Positions 16,570 to 24,763 are shown, numbered from the stretch's first letter. The stretch: 64,000 nucleotides of DNA from JAGXLP01 sp964649445 (GCA_964649445.1 CAZYPS010000001.1:1-64000), one strand, 5' to 3'. The notes: a model not told the origin generated them from the sequence alone. Made by a program: numbers and translations.

Positions 16570-16952
16570 CCGAAGGGGAAGAGGAAGTCGCGACCTTTTG
16601 GTCGAGGAAAGTCCGGACTCCACAGGGCGGGTTGCTGGTCGATGTTCACCAGCTAAGACCAGAGCCGGTGACGGCTGGAAAGTGCCACAGAAAAGAGACC
16701 TCCAGCACTTACCTGGCACTTGATGTTCGTAAAAAGCTTAACCTTTAACTTTCAGTGCCAGGTAAGTGCTGGAAAGGGTGCAACGGTGAGGTAAGAGCTC
16801 ACCGCTTCAGTCGCGAGGCTGAAGGCAGGGCAAACCCCGACCGGAGTAAAGCCAAATAGGGAGGTATGGAGTTGCCCGCTCCTTTAACCTCCGGGTAGGC
16901 TGCTTAGATAGATGGCTTCCTAACACAGGATCCGGCTTAACTTCCCCTTCAT
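16570..16952 (+). ncRNA. rnpB: RNase P RNA, bacterial type A, with a repeat-like P12 arm
   Basis: P1 is GAAGGGGAAG (16572-16581) paired with CTTCCCCTTC (16941-16950). Conserved elements follow in order: GAGGAAAGTCCGG (16604), CACAGGGCGGGTTGCTGG, AAAGTGCCACAGAAA, GGTAAGAGCTCACCG (16791), GGCAGGGCAAACCCC, GGAGTAAAGCCAAATAGGGA, GGGTAGGCTGCTT (16893) and ACAGGATCCGGCTTAA before P1'. This is the catalytic RNA that trims tRNA 5' ends. The P12 position holds a 20-bp perfect hairpin (16701-16773) sharing sequence with dispersed palindromes in the window. TAAAAT at about 16558 may be the promoter -10. Confidence 0.95.
16701..16773. repeat. Palindromic repeat, copy inside rnpB (P12 arm)
   Basis: TCCAGCACTTACCTGGCACT at 16701-16720 is the exact reverse complement of 16754-16773, with a 33-base loop that contains AAAAAGCTTAACCTTTAAC. 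The left and right flanks (AGAGACC and AAGGGTGC) are the standard P11/P12 junction of RNase P RNA. The ends TCCAGCAC/GTGCTGGA match the copies at 22109 and 43380, and the inner CTTACCTGGC matches the copy at 122. GGTAAG is also common in the native P12 3' strand, so the direction of derivation is open. Confidence 0.85.
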
Positions 16953-17052
16953 CTCTTCTATAGGCTTGCCTGGAATGAAGAACTTCGAACAAAACAACGG
17001 GGCTTGGAGAGATATATTTTAAGTAATTTTTTCGGGTTTTTACGAATCAAAC

Positions 17053-17158
17053 CCAGCATCCCCAAAAGGGCTCAACACTTGAGCTTCCCTGGATATGATG
17101 GTTACACCCGAATAATAACCAGCGATTCTTAAGCTCAATATTCTTAATTGGCTGCTGG
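17053..17158. other. Inverted sequences downstream of rnpB
   Basis: CCAGCA at 17053-17058 and TGCTGG at 17153-17158 bracket a 106-base stretch that contains a perfect small hairpin GCTCAA-CAC-TTGAGC at 17070-17084. It may be a strongly decayed member of the palindrome family or simply the transcription end of rnpB. No gene lies between rnpB and the mraY stop. Confidence 0.25.
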
Positions 17159-17226
17159 ACCATAACAATCTGATTCATCTTCCAGGGCCTGGGGAATTCT
17201 CAGCTAAGGATGGTAGTCTAGCAGGA

Positions 17227-18240
17227 TTAACCCCAGACAAAGAATCCAGCCAACCCGATCCCGGCTAACACCAGATGGGTTATTAACAACCTGGCGGTTA
17301 CCTTTGGTTCGTCCCATTCAACATTCGGAAGCAGATAATCGTAGTCAATTCCCTCAGCCGACTCGAAATGGTGATGAAGGGGGGTTATTTTAAATACTCT
17401 TTTTCCCGTGGATTTGTAATAACCGACCTGGATCAGTACGGATAAAGTTTCGAGCAGGAATAATCCACCCAGTAAAGCAAGATATATTTCCCCTTTGGCT
17501 ATTATGGCGGCAGCCCCCAGAAAGCCTCCCAGGGCAAAAGCTCCGGTATCGCCCATAAATAGTTTGGCCGGATAGACGTTATACCAGAGAAAGCCGATTA
17601 TTGCGGCTATAACTCCTGAAATAAAAGGGGAAGTGGTCGAGGAGTTAATCAAACCAAAAGCTCCTATCGATATCAGGCTGGCATGGGCCGCCAGGCCATC
17701 CATGCCGTCCGTTAGGTTTACTGCATTTACCGTACCAATCAGAATGAAGACACCAATCAGTGGATAATAAACGGGAGGAATCTTTGGTGCTACCGAACTA
17801 AAGGGTAAAAGTATTTTAGTTGGCTCGTCTATCAGCTGAAATACTAGAACCAGAAGGAAGATGGCTACTGCAACCTGGGAAAGTATCTTTTTCAGCGGAG
17901 TGAGTCCCTTGGCTTCCCCTCTGATCAGACTTAAGATGTCATCTATAAATCCTATTAGTCCGAAACCAAAGGTTCCTACGGTAAAAAGTATTAAATTATT
18001 TCTCCCGCCGGGGAAACTGAACCATAAATAAATTAGTGCCGAACCCAGCCCGGCGAGTATCGCAAGACCACCCATGGTCGGCGTCCCGCTTTTGTGTTCG
18101 TGGACTTTTGGACCCCAGTTTCTTATGTGTTGCCCGATATTTCGCGAATTCATCAAGATTATCAATAAACGGGCAGAGACCAGGCTAACTAAAAGAGAAA
18201 TCAACGCCGCAATAGTGGCTACGGATCTCAATACGATCAC
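17227..18240 (-). CDS. mraY: Phospho-N-acetylmuramoyl-pentapeptide transferase
   Basis: 337 residues, about ten transmembrane helices. It attaches UDP-MurNAc-pentapeptide to undecaprenyl phosphate to form lipid I in the inner membrane. Signatures: HEHKSGTPTMGG near residue 48, FIDDILSL near 100, NLTDGMDGLAAH near 175, GDTGAFALGGFLGA near 230 and TPLHHHFE near 287. The start is GTG at 18240. Unusually it is not in a mur/fts cluster but follows gatA by 29 bases. Its presence shows that a peptidoglycan pathway exists, and the DUF368 gene nearby may serve the same lipid carrier. Confidence 0.95.
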   Translation of the reverse strand: MIVLRSVATIAALISLLVSLVSARLLIILMNSRNIGQHIRNWGPKVHEHKSGTPTMGGLAILAGLGSALIYLWFSFPGGRNNLILFTVGTFGFGLIGFIDDILSLIRGEAKGLTPLKKILSQVAVAIFLLVLVFQLIDEPTKILLPFSSVAPKIPPVYYPLIGVFILIGTVNAVNLTDGMDGLAAHASLISIGAFGLINSSTTSPFISGVIAAIIGFLWYNVYPAKLFMGDTGAFALGGFLGAAAIIAKGEIYLALLGGLFLLETLSVLIQVGYYKSTGKRVFKITPLHHHFESAEGIDYDYLLPNVEWDEPKVTARLLITHLVLAGIGLAGFFVWG

Positions 18241-18269
18241 CCGAAAGATACAGGCAGAAAGCGGCCAGC

Positions 18270-19682
18270 TTAAACTTCGAAGGACTGTTCGAACGCGTAG
18301 CCGGCCCTGAGGATTTTCTTTTCCGCCAGACTTTCACCCATGATCTGTAAACCAACGGGCAATCCTTCTACTTCCCCACCAGGTACGGACATAGCTGGGA
18401 TTCCCGCCAGATTGACCGGGACTATGAATATATCGGAAAGATACATCTCCAGCGGATCCTCGATCTTTTCGCCGATTTTGAACGCCGGAGTGGGTGAGGT
18501 CGGTGCCACTATTAGATCTACCTCATCAAATGCTTGATCGAAGTCTCGTTTTATAAGCCGACGGGTCTTCTGGGCTTTGCCGTAGTATTCGTCGTAATAA
18601 CCGGCTGATAGGGCATAAGTTCCGAGCAATATTCTTCGCTTAACCTCGGGCCCAAAACCTTCGTCCCTGCTTCTGGAAAACAGCTCCTCAATTGAATCGG
18701 TGTCGGCTCTACTGGTATACCTTACTCCGTCAAACCTTGCGAGGTTGGCGCTTGCCTCGGAGCTGGCAATTATGTAGTACGTTGCGATTGCGTATTCCGA
18801 GTGAGGCAGTGATATTTCCGTTACTTCCGCTCCGAGGTTCTCGAATGTTTTCCTCCACTTTTTGGCCTTGTCCTGAATTTCGCTATCCAGTTCTTCCCCA
18901 AAATATTCCTTCGGAAGTCCGATCCTCAGCCCTTCTATTCCCCTGTCAATTCCTTTTGTGTAGTCATAGGTTTCTTCCACCGCGGAAGTGGAATCCATCT
19001 CGTCATGTCTGGCGAGATAATTGAGCAATAAGGCCGAGTCATAAACGTCTTTAGTAATCGGTCCAATTTGATCCAGCGAGGAAGCAAAAGCCGTTAGGCC
19101 ATATCTGGAAATCAGGCCGTATGTCGGTTTCAGACCGACGACACCACAGAAAGCGGCCGGATGCCTGACAGAACCGCCAGTATCGGAACCGAGTGCGTAG
19201 ACCGCTTCATCGGCCGCAACAGCTGCTGCGGACCCTCCGGACGAACCGCCAGGTACCCGGGAAAGATTTGCAGGATTCCTCGTCGTTTGAAAATAGGAAT
19301 TTTCTGTCGAGGAACCCATGGCAAATTCGTCCATGTTGGCCTTGCCGAGTATTGGTGAGCCGGCTTCCTTGAGGGTTTTCACCACCGTAGCATCGTAGAC
19401 GGAGTCGTAGTCCTCTAAAAATTTCGATCCACAGGTAGTCCTGAAACCAAGAGTTTGTATGTTATCTTTTATTGCTCCGGGAATACCTTTCAGCGGACGG
19501 TCGATAAGTTCTCGGGCTTTTTCCAGTAGGTCGTTTCTGTTGGCAAGCTCCAGATAAGCCTGAACGTCTGACTCGCTATCGTCAATTTCCTCAAATAGGT
19601 CATTGATGAGTCTTTCCAGTTTTTCCGGGGACTCCTCCAGTAAATCTATTAATTCGTGAAGTGTAAGTTCGTTTAATGAGAT
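18270..19682 (-). CDS. gatA: Glutamyl/aspartyl-tRNA amidotransferase subunit A, ATC start
   Basis: 470 residues. GatA releases ammonia from glutamine and, with GatB and GatC, converts Glu-tRNA-Gln or Asp-tRNA-Asn to the amide form. The amidase triad is visible: Lys72 in GAIKDNI, cis-Ser in GGSSGGSAAAV (about 147) and nucleophile Ser171 in GSDTGGSVRHPA. The first ATG/GTG/TTG in frame lies 100 residues inside the domain; upstream sequence translates to SLNELTLHELIDLLEE, a typical GatA start. The codon before it is ATC at 19682, seven bases after GGGAGGT, and no standard start is in frame. gatB and gatC are absent here. Confidence 0.93.
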   Translation of the reverse strand: MSLNELTLHELIDLLEESPEKLERLINDLFEEIDDSESDVQAYLELANRNDLLEKARELIDRPLKGIPGAIKDNIQTLGFRTTCGSKFLEDYDSVYDATVVKTLKEAGSPILGKANMDEFAMGSSTENSYFQTTRNPANLSRVPGGSSGGSAAAVAADEAVYALGSDTGGSVRHPAAFCGVVGLKPTYGLISRYGLTAFASSLDQIGPITKDVYDSALLLNYLARHDEMDSTSAVEETYDYTKGIDRGIEGLRIGLPKEYFGEELDSEIQDKAKKWRKTFENLGAEVTEISLPHSEYAIATYYIIASSEASANLARFDGVRYTSRADTDSIEELFSRSRDEGFGPEVKRRILLGTYALSAGYYDEYYGKAQKTRRLIKRDFDQAFDEVDLIVAPTSPTPAFKIGEKIEDPLEMYLSDIFIVPVNLAGIPAMSVPGGEVEGLPVGLQIMGESLAEKKILRAGYAFEQSFEV

Positions 19683-19783
19683 TGGAACTACCTCCCATAA
19701 TGGAGATTATATCCGGTTTTTTTCTGTTTTCTTAACCTTTATGAATTATAACCGGTGGGTTGTTACGATCAAATGAGATCAAT

Positions 19784-19816
19784 AAAAAAGGACTGCGAGG
19801 AAAATCCCCGCAGCCC
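19784..19816 (-). terminator. Intrinsic terminator of trpB2
   Basis: On the minus strand GGGGCTGCGGGG and CCTCGCAGTCC form a GC-rich stem (with two A-C mismatches and a short ATTTT loop), followed directly by TTTTTT. It lies about 75 bases past the trpB2 stop. Confidence 0.75.
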
Positions 19817-19889
19817 CGAGCGTAGATTTAGTCACCTAGACCGCCTGGAGCAGCCAATTATTTGTCGTTACTGAACTCTAGATATCTTA

Positions 19890-21221
19890 TCATTGATCCG
19901 GGCCCTCATGGTAAACGTCTTCCAATTTTCCGGCAAGGTAGTCGTCGTAGGCCGCCATGTCGAAGTTTCCGTGACCGCTATAGTTAAAGACAATGGTCTT
20001 ATCTTCGTTTTCCTTTTTAGCTTTTTTGGCTTCGTCAATTGCCACTTTGATGGCATGAGCTGATTCCGGAGCAGGAATGTAGCCTTCCGTGTTGGCGAAG
20101 GTAAGAGCTGCCTCGAATACCTCCGTTTGCTCAAGAGCTCTGGCGGTCATGTAATCTTTACTGTGGAGACGGCCGACTATCGGAGCCATTCCGTGGTACC
20201 TCAATCCACCGGCGTGAATTCCGTCGGGAACGAAGTCATGACCGAGCGTATACATATTCATCAACGGAGTCATCTCGCCGCTGTCGGCGTAGTCATACTT
20301 CTGGGTACCTTTGGTCAGGGTCGGACATGCAGTTGCTTCGGCTCCAATGAGTTTGATGTTCTCTCCCTCGGCAATAATATCTTCGAGGAAGGGCAGGACG
20401 AGACCACCAAAGTTGCTACCCCCGCCCGTGCAGCCGATTAGGACGTCAGGTTTTTGTCCATCTTTTTCGAGCTGTAGCCTGGTTTCCTTTCCCAGTATCG
20501 ACTGGTGTATGAGCACGTGGTTAAGCACGCTACCCAGGGAATACTTCGCTTCGTCGGATTTGGTTGCCAGTTCTATGGCTTCGCTGATTGCCATTCCCAG
20601 CGTGCCGTCCGTATCGGGTTTCTCCTCCAGAAAGCTCCGCCCGACCTCGGTTTCTTCCGAAGGGCTGGGGACAATATCTCCGTTCCAGCTCTGGATCATG
20701 GACTTTCTATAAGGTTTCTGGTCGTAACTTACTCTTACCATGAAAACTTTTGCGTTTATTCCAAACTGCGAAGTAGTGAAACTCAAGGCACTTCCCCACT
20801 GGCCTGCGCCGGTCTCCGTAGTTAGTGTTTCCAACCCTTCCTGTTTGGCGTAATAGGTCTGGGGAAGGGCGGTGTTGGGTTTATGACTGCCCGGGGGAGA
20901 CGCACCTTCGTACTTGAAGTATATTCTAGCTGGTGTGCCTAGTTCCTGTTCTAGATTGGTTGCCCTTATCAGCGGTGTAGGTCTCCAGATTTTGTACTTT
21001 TCCCGGACTTCCTCCGGAATATCTACTTCCTCTGTCTGACTTACCTCAAGATCTATTGACCCCTCGGGGAATATTTTCTTGAGTTCCTCCGGTTTCATCG
21101 GCTCTTCCGTTTCCGGATTGAGTGGTGGTTCAAGCGGATTTTCGAACAATGGCAGGGGATTGAACCAACTAGTTGGCATGTCTGTTTGGTCAAGATGGAT
21201 CATTTTATTTTTATTTTTCAT
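19890..21221 (-). CDS. trpB: Tryptophan synthase beta chain, TrpB2 type
   Basis: 443 residues of the TrpB2 branch, common in archaea and thermophiles. It joins indole and serine to give tryptophan with PLP. The PLP lysine lies in PPGSHKPNTA near residue 115, the glycine loop is GCTGGGSNFGG near 240, and ETGAGQWGSALSF is conserved. It has the longer N-terminus of TrpB2. The ATG at 21221 follows AGGAGGT by six bases; the frame also extends 31 codons upstream, without support. No trpA or other trp gene is nearby, as is usual for TrpB2, which may salvage indole or act as a serine deaminase. Confidence 0.9.
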   Translation of the reverse strand: MKNKNKMIHLDQTDMPTSWFNPLPLFENPLEPPLNPETEEPMKPEELKKIFPEGSIDLEVSQTEEVDIPEEVREKYKIWRPTPLIRATNLEQELGTPARIYFKYEGASPPGSHKPNTALPQTYYAKQEGLETLTTETGAGQWGSALSFTTSQFGINAKVFMVRVSYDQKPYRKSMIQSWNGDIVPSPSEETEVGRSFLEEKPDTDGTLGMAISEAIELATKSDEAKYSLGSVLNHVLIHQSILGKETRLQLEKDGQKPDVLIGCTGGGSNFGGLVLPFLEDIIAEGENIKLIGAEATACPTLTKGTQKYDYADSGEMTPLMNMYTLGHDFVPDGIHAGGLRYHGMAPIVGRLHSKDYMTARALEQTEVFEAALTFANTEGYIPAPESAHAIKVAIDEAKKAKKENEDKTIVFNYSGHGNFDMAAYDDYLAGKLEDVYHEGPDQ

Positions 21222-21510
21222 AGTAGACCTCCTGTTGATAGGAATAATACAACTTGGGATAATAAAGAAATTAAACGCATCAACTACGGAATGAGGTTTT
21301 TTTGGTATTACCAAGCAGGTTCAAGCTGCTCCGGGAAGAAAGTCGATAGTTTTAGGTGAATCGAAACTACGGGAAGGACGTCCGTGGTAGAAGTGCAGAA
21401 AAAGGCGGGGCTAGAAATTGTCAGCTTTTTAGTGGGTTCAGCCGAGCCAAACCCGATCACCGAAATTCATTATCATCACCTTGTACATTAATTTTTAATA
21501 GTATATTATA
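21222..21510 (-). promoter_or_regulatory. Possible long leader of trpB2
   Basis: A TATAAT-type motif lies at about 21500 on the minus strand, some 280 bases before the trpB2 ATG. The intervening leader contains GGACGTCC and other small self-complementary stretches. No T-box consensus (AGGGTGG-ACCGCG) is present. Beyond a possible long untranslated leader I see nothing definite. Confidence 0.25.
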
Positions 21511-21603
21511 ATCGGGATAATTAATCAACTAGTTCTCCGGAAGCTCTATGGCTTAGACCTCCTTGCATACTTTATAACTCTAACTTATTATTAATCCATC
21601 AAC

Positions 21604-21679
21604 GGGGCCGTAGCTCAGTCGGGAGAGCGCGTGGTCGGCATCCACGAGGTCACGGGTTCGAATCCCGTCGGCTCCACCA
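21604..21679 (+). tRNA. tRNA-Ala (GGC), with C33
   Basis: A 76-base cloverleaf with encoded CCA. The acceptor stem GGGGCCG/CGGCTCC includes the G3-U70 pair that identifies alanine tRNAs. D arm GCTC...GAGC; anticodon stem CGTGG/CCACG; loop TCGGCAT, giving anticodon GGC at 34-36. T arm ACGGG-TTCGAAT-CCCGT. Position 33, almost always U, is C here. No other gene is adjacent on the same strand. Confidence 0.95.
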
Positions 21680-22108
21680 CCCTTCTTACCTAAAACTTTC
21701 TGGAACATCGAAGTTGTAAATTTCAAATTTAAATGTCCTGGAAAATATGTCCTGGAAAATTCAGGGTATTAGTTTGAGTTTGATATAACCTAAAGTGCCC
21801 TTTATTGGGAAGTTCTAATATAAAACTGATTTAGTAAGCTAATTGCTTTTTCGTTGTTCGAGGAATCAAAAACGATGAGACTCTCGGCTTCTCTTAATAC
21901 CGTTTGGAAAGAGAAGCGGGAAATTGGAAAGGTTCCGGAGGCCGGGAAGCTCTGGAAACACAGGCGGGTCCTGTGAACCACCGCTTACCAGATTGGGGCA
22001 TATTTTAGCCTCTATAGAAGTAGTTACTATCCTGACGTTTTACATCGTCGCTTCGGTGATCACAGGAGACCACCCCCTTTTCATCACCGAAATTAGCCGA
22101 GAATGCTC

Positions 22109-22220
22109 TCCAGCACCCACTTTAGTATTGACCACGAGCGGAGATAAATAATTACAGCTGGAGTTTTTCGCTGTAAATCAAAACCCATAACCGCTCGTAG
22201 ATACTAAAGTGGGTGCTGGA
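22109..22220. repeat. Palindromic repeat, long copy (20-bp perfect arms)
   Basis: TCCAGCACCCACTTTAGTAT at 22109-22128 pairs exactly with 22201-22220. A second stem, ACGAGCGG (22134-22141) with CCGCTCGT (22191-22198), and a third, TTACAGC/GCTGTAA around 22152-22177, continue inward, so nearly the whole 112 bases can fold into one long hairpin. The outer TCCAGCAC/GTGCTGGA is shared with the copies in rnpB and upstream of lipB, while the interior differs. Confidence 0.75.
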
Positions 22221-22272
22221 TCTCGAGTTTTCGAAGAAGGTGGCTTTTTGGTTGAAATAGTTTTGTTATAAG

Positions 22273-22292
22273 CCCCGACCGGAAGTGCGGGG
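22273..22292. other. CCCCGACC hairpin similar to the IS605-like hairpin at 13130
   Basis: CCCCG (22273-22277) pairs with CGGGG (22288-22292) around ACCGGAAGTG. The first eight bases, CCCCGACC, are identical to the hairpin at 13130-13137. It is short and could be chance. Confidence 0.3.
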
Positions 22293-22553
22293 AAATTGAC
22301 TCCTTTCTTCTTCCTTCAGCTCAATTCCAGCAGTATATCGTATAACTTCGAGTGATCAGGGGGGACAGATTTATAAAGGTTAGTTTAATTTCAGTTCGAC
22401 CGGACCGTGGTTCATACCTAGATGGGGGTTGAAAGGGGGAATATAATTAAATGAAGTAAAAAAGGTCCTTTACAGATAAATTGATTTTTGGTTTTTTCGA
22501 TTTATCCTGGGCTGATATATTCTCGGCTTTACATTGATGCTTAACCATCTATA

Positions 22554-22677
22554 TTCCCACCCAGGAAGGGAAAAGTCGATTGGGAAAGGTTTTCCGGGCT
22601 GGGGTTTCTGCCTCCTTCCCCAGTTCGGTTTTTCCCTCCCAACTCGGCTGAGGGCCCTATTCCCGACCTGGGTGGAA
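22554..22677. other. Long imperfect hairpin, candidate structured RNA
   Basis: TTCCCACCCAGG (22554-22565) pairs with CCTGGGTGGAA (22667-22677) with one bulged C. An asymmetric internal loop follows, then a second stem in which TTGGGAAAGG pairs with the CCCTCCCAA region and CCGGGCTGGGG pairs with CCCCAGTTCGG, closed by a loop TTTCTGCCTCCTT. Stem, bubble, stem and loop recall 6S RNA, but the span of 124 bases is short for 6S and I recognise no conserved 6S or SRP motif. Confidence 0.35.
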
Positions 22678-22757
22678 CATTGAAATGCACTCTATAATAT
22701 CAAACCGAAACTAGGTCGATCAACCTGATAGGGAAAGTTTTTAACTATAGTAGTGAT

Positions 22758-23816
22758 TCAGCCTCGTTCTCTCGAAATTTTTACCTGATTTCCAAGAGTA
22801 GCCTCAATTTCTTCACCGGCAAGATTTATTTCGACGTTTTCCCCTATTAGAGATTGAACCGTTTTTACCTTATTTAGTTGTGATTGATCCATAATAATTG
22901 AATTTCTGACCTCCGCGTCGCGAACTACTACGTTTTCTCCTACTGTGGCGTTTGGTCCCACTGTAGAATTAATTATGCGGGCTCCTTCGGCTACGTGTGC
23001 TGGTCCCCGTAGCTCGCTATTTTCAATCTGGCTGGTTTCTGCTACTATTATTTTTTCCCGATCCGTGAGTGTCGAACTTTTAACTTTTCCTTCTATTTGA
23101 CCCTCGGCTTCATCTAACAGAACCCGATTTGCTTTTAACGCATCCGAGGGTCGACCTACGTCCAGCCACCAGCCCTCAAGCTCCGTCGGAGTTACGGGTT
23201 TCCCTTTGTTTATCAGTTGGGCAATTGCATCCGTTATCTCAAGTTCCCCCCGATCCGAAGGCTCTATATCCTCGATTGCAGAAAAGATATCCTGATCGAA
23301 AAGGTAGGTACCGACGATTGCAAGGTTACTGGGAGGATCATCCGGTTTCTCAACGAGGTTTACGATTCTTCCATTCTCGATTTCTGCTACTCCGAACCTT
23401 TCGGGATCGTCTACCGGAGCGAGCAGGATTGACGCAGCTGGTTCTTCTTTCTCGAACCTGCCGACCATCTCCGTAAGGCCGTAACTCAAAAGGTTGTCTC
23501 CGAGATAAACAAGAAAAGGATCGTCTTCGGCGAAATCACGAGCACAGGCGACTGCGTGAGCAAGTCCCTTTGGATTCTCCTGGTGTATATATGTGATTGA
23601 TGCACCCCATTTTGAGGAACCGAGCGCTTCTCGGTAGAGGGACTCCATTTCAGGCGAAACTACGAGTCCGACTTCAGTTATTCCGGCGTCTATGACTTTT
23701 TCTACGTTGTACTGCAGTATTGGTTTATTAGCTACCGGGATAAGATGCTTCGGCGTGGAGTAACTTATAGGACGCATTCTCGTGCCCTTTCCAGCACAGA
23801 GAAATACTCCTTTCAA
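22758..23816 (-). CDS. Sugar-1-phosphate nucleotidyltransferase (RmlA-like, long form)
   Basis: 352 residues. The N-terminal 235 form a nucleotidyltransferase domain with GVFLCAGKGTRMRPISYSTPKHLIPV and the GDN motif in VYLGDNLL. The C-terminal 110 form a left-handed beta-helix (INSTVGPNATVGENVVVRD). This is the long RmlA type that makes dTDP-glucose or a related activated sugar for surface polysaccharides. The start is TTG at 23816, six bases after GAGGTGAT; the frame reads on 30 codons upstream without conservation. wecB at 30.3 kb may serve the same polymer pathway, but no glycosyltransferases are nearby. Confidence 0.85.
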   Translation of the reverse strand: MKGVFLCAGKGTRMRPISYSTPKHLIPVANKPILQYNVEKVIDAGITEVGLVVSPEMESLYREALGSSKWGASITYIHQENPKGLAHAVACARDFAEDDPFLVYLGDNLLSYGLTEMVGRFEKEEPAASILLAPVDDPERFGVAEIENGRIVNLVEKPDDPPSNLAIVGTYLFDQDIFSAIEDIEPSDRGELEITDAIAQLINKGKPVTPTELEGWWLDVGRPSDALKANRVLLDEAEGQIEGKVKSSTLTDREKIIVAETSQIENSELRGPAHVAEGARIINSTVGPNATVGENVVVRDAEVRNSIIMDQSQLNKVKTVQSLIGENVEINLAGEEIEATLGNQVKISRERG

Positions 23817-24055
23817 GGTAATCACCTCTGTTGAGCTATTGGTTGGAGTCTTGGAGTTTGGTGTGATCCATAGAAATATGATGTAAGGAGAAGAGGTTTT
23901 TTTCAACTATGCACTAACTCCTTTTGTAAACGATGAACCCAGAGGAGGAACGATTCATTCGGGCCGGAGCGGCCATCTATTATCTATTGTTTTTACGTCC
24001 CCCTGGCTTAAAATTTTACCAACCTCAATATTTAACCTAAGAAGGGGGAAAATTC

Positions 24056-24763
24056 ATGGCCGCGCAGCCCGTTGTAACGATTTATGGGAATTCCGATTCC
24101 GGAAAGACAGAGTTGGTTGTAAAACTCGTTGAAGTGTTCGTCGGTGAGGGAGTTGAAGTTTGTACGATCAAACACAGCCCCAGCAAGCTAAGACTGGACG
24201 AGGAAGGTAAGGACAGCTGGAAACATAAAAAAGCTGGTTCTCGGTTGACCGTGCTTGCTACTGAGGTGGAGACCTCCTTCCTCGTGCCGCGCGAGATGAA
24301 GCTGGTAGAGATCGAGGAAACCCTGGAAAGGATAGGGGGCTTTGATCTTATAATAGCCGAGGGGTACAAAGATTCAGATGCTCCGAAGGTGGCTGTTGGA
24401 GATATAGATCCTCGGGACAATACCCTGCATGAATACAACGGTGATTTTCCCGAGCTTAAGCGAAAAATTAATGACCTAATTGATCTTAAGGGGATCGAGG
24501 ATGACCTTCCGGGTATAGATTGTGGGAGATGTGGCTACGATAGTTGCGAAGAGCTGGCAAGGGCTATATTGCAGGGAGAGAAGAAACTTTCCGACTGTGA
24601 GGTTAGAGAGCAACGCAGAGTAATGCTGAAAGTTAACGGAGAAGACGTCCCGCTGGAGAACTTTCCCGCCCAATTTGTCGAAGGGGGGTTAAAAGGAATG
24701 TTGCGTTCTCTCAAGGGAGTCGACGACGAGATTGACCAAATTTCCCTCGAAATTCGCGACTGA
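24056..24763 (+). CDS. mobB: MobB-like GTPase fused to a 4Fe-4S domain
   Basis: 235 residues. The first 150 form MobB, the GTP-binding protein that assists attachment of GMP to molybdopterin: P-loop GNSDSGKTEL near residue 11, TIKHSPSK near 38 and LIIAEGYKDSDAPK near 98. Residues about 155-190 add a cysteine cluster (GIDCGRCGYDSC, then LSDC) of the Fe-S type seen in RnfB and CODH subunits. GGGGG lies before the ATG. The aldehyde:ferredoxin oxidoreductase at 54.9 kb is a likely user of pterin cofactor, although AORs use the bis-pterin form without GMP. SfsA follows by 22 bases. Confidence 0.9.
   Translation: MAAQPVVTIYGNSDSGKTELVVKLVEVFVGEGVEVCTIKHSPSKLRLDEEGKDSWKHKKAGSRLTVLATEVETSFLVPREMKLVEIEETLERIGGFDLIIAEGYKDSDAPKVAVGDIDPRDNTLHEYNGDFPELKRKINDLIDLKGIEDDLPGIDCGRCGYDSCEELARAILQGEKKLSDCEVREQRRVMLKVNGEDVPLENFPAQFVEGGLKGMLRSLKGVDDEIDQISLEIRD

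Larger units (their letters stand above)
21680..22757. other. Gene-free 1.08-kb region rich in inverted repeats
   Basis: Between tRNA-Ala and the nucleotidyltransferase stop no convincing coding frame exists. It contains hairpins at 21887-21917 (GCTTCTCTT/AAGAGAAGC), 21959-21975 (CACAGG/CCTGTG) and 22052-22091 (TTCGGTGAT/ATCACCGAA), plus the palindromic repeat at 22109, the CCCCG/CGGGG hairpin at 22273 and the long imperfect hairpin at 22554. It may hold one or more structured RNAs or be a landing site for palindromic elements. Confidence 0.6.

Noticed and set aside
21222..21510. T-box leader of trpB2
   Set aside because: The T-box AGGGTGG core and a specifier stem were not found.
22590..22640. 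SRP RNA on the minus strand (GGAAGGAGGCAG resembles the GGAAGGAAGCAG apex)
   Set aside because: The bases needed to close the GGAA loop and the GGTCAGG partner are absent; pairing places these bases in a loop.
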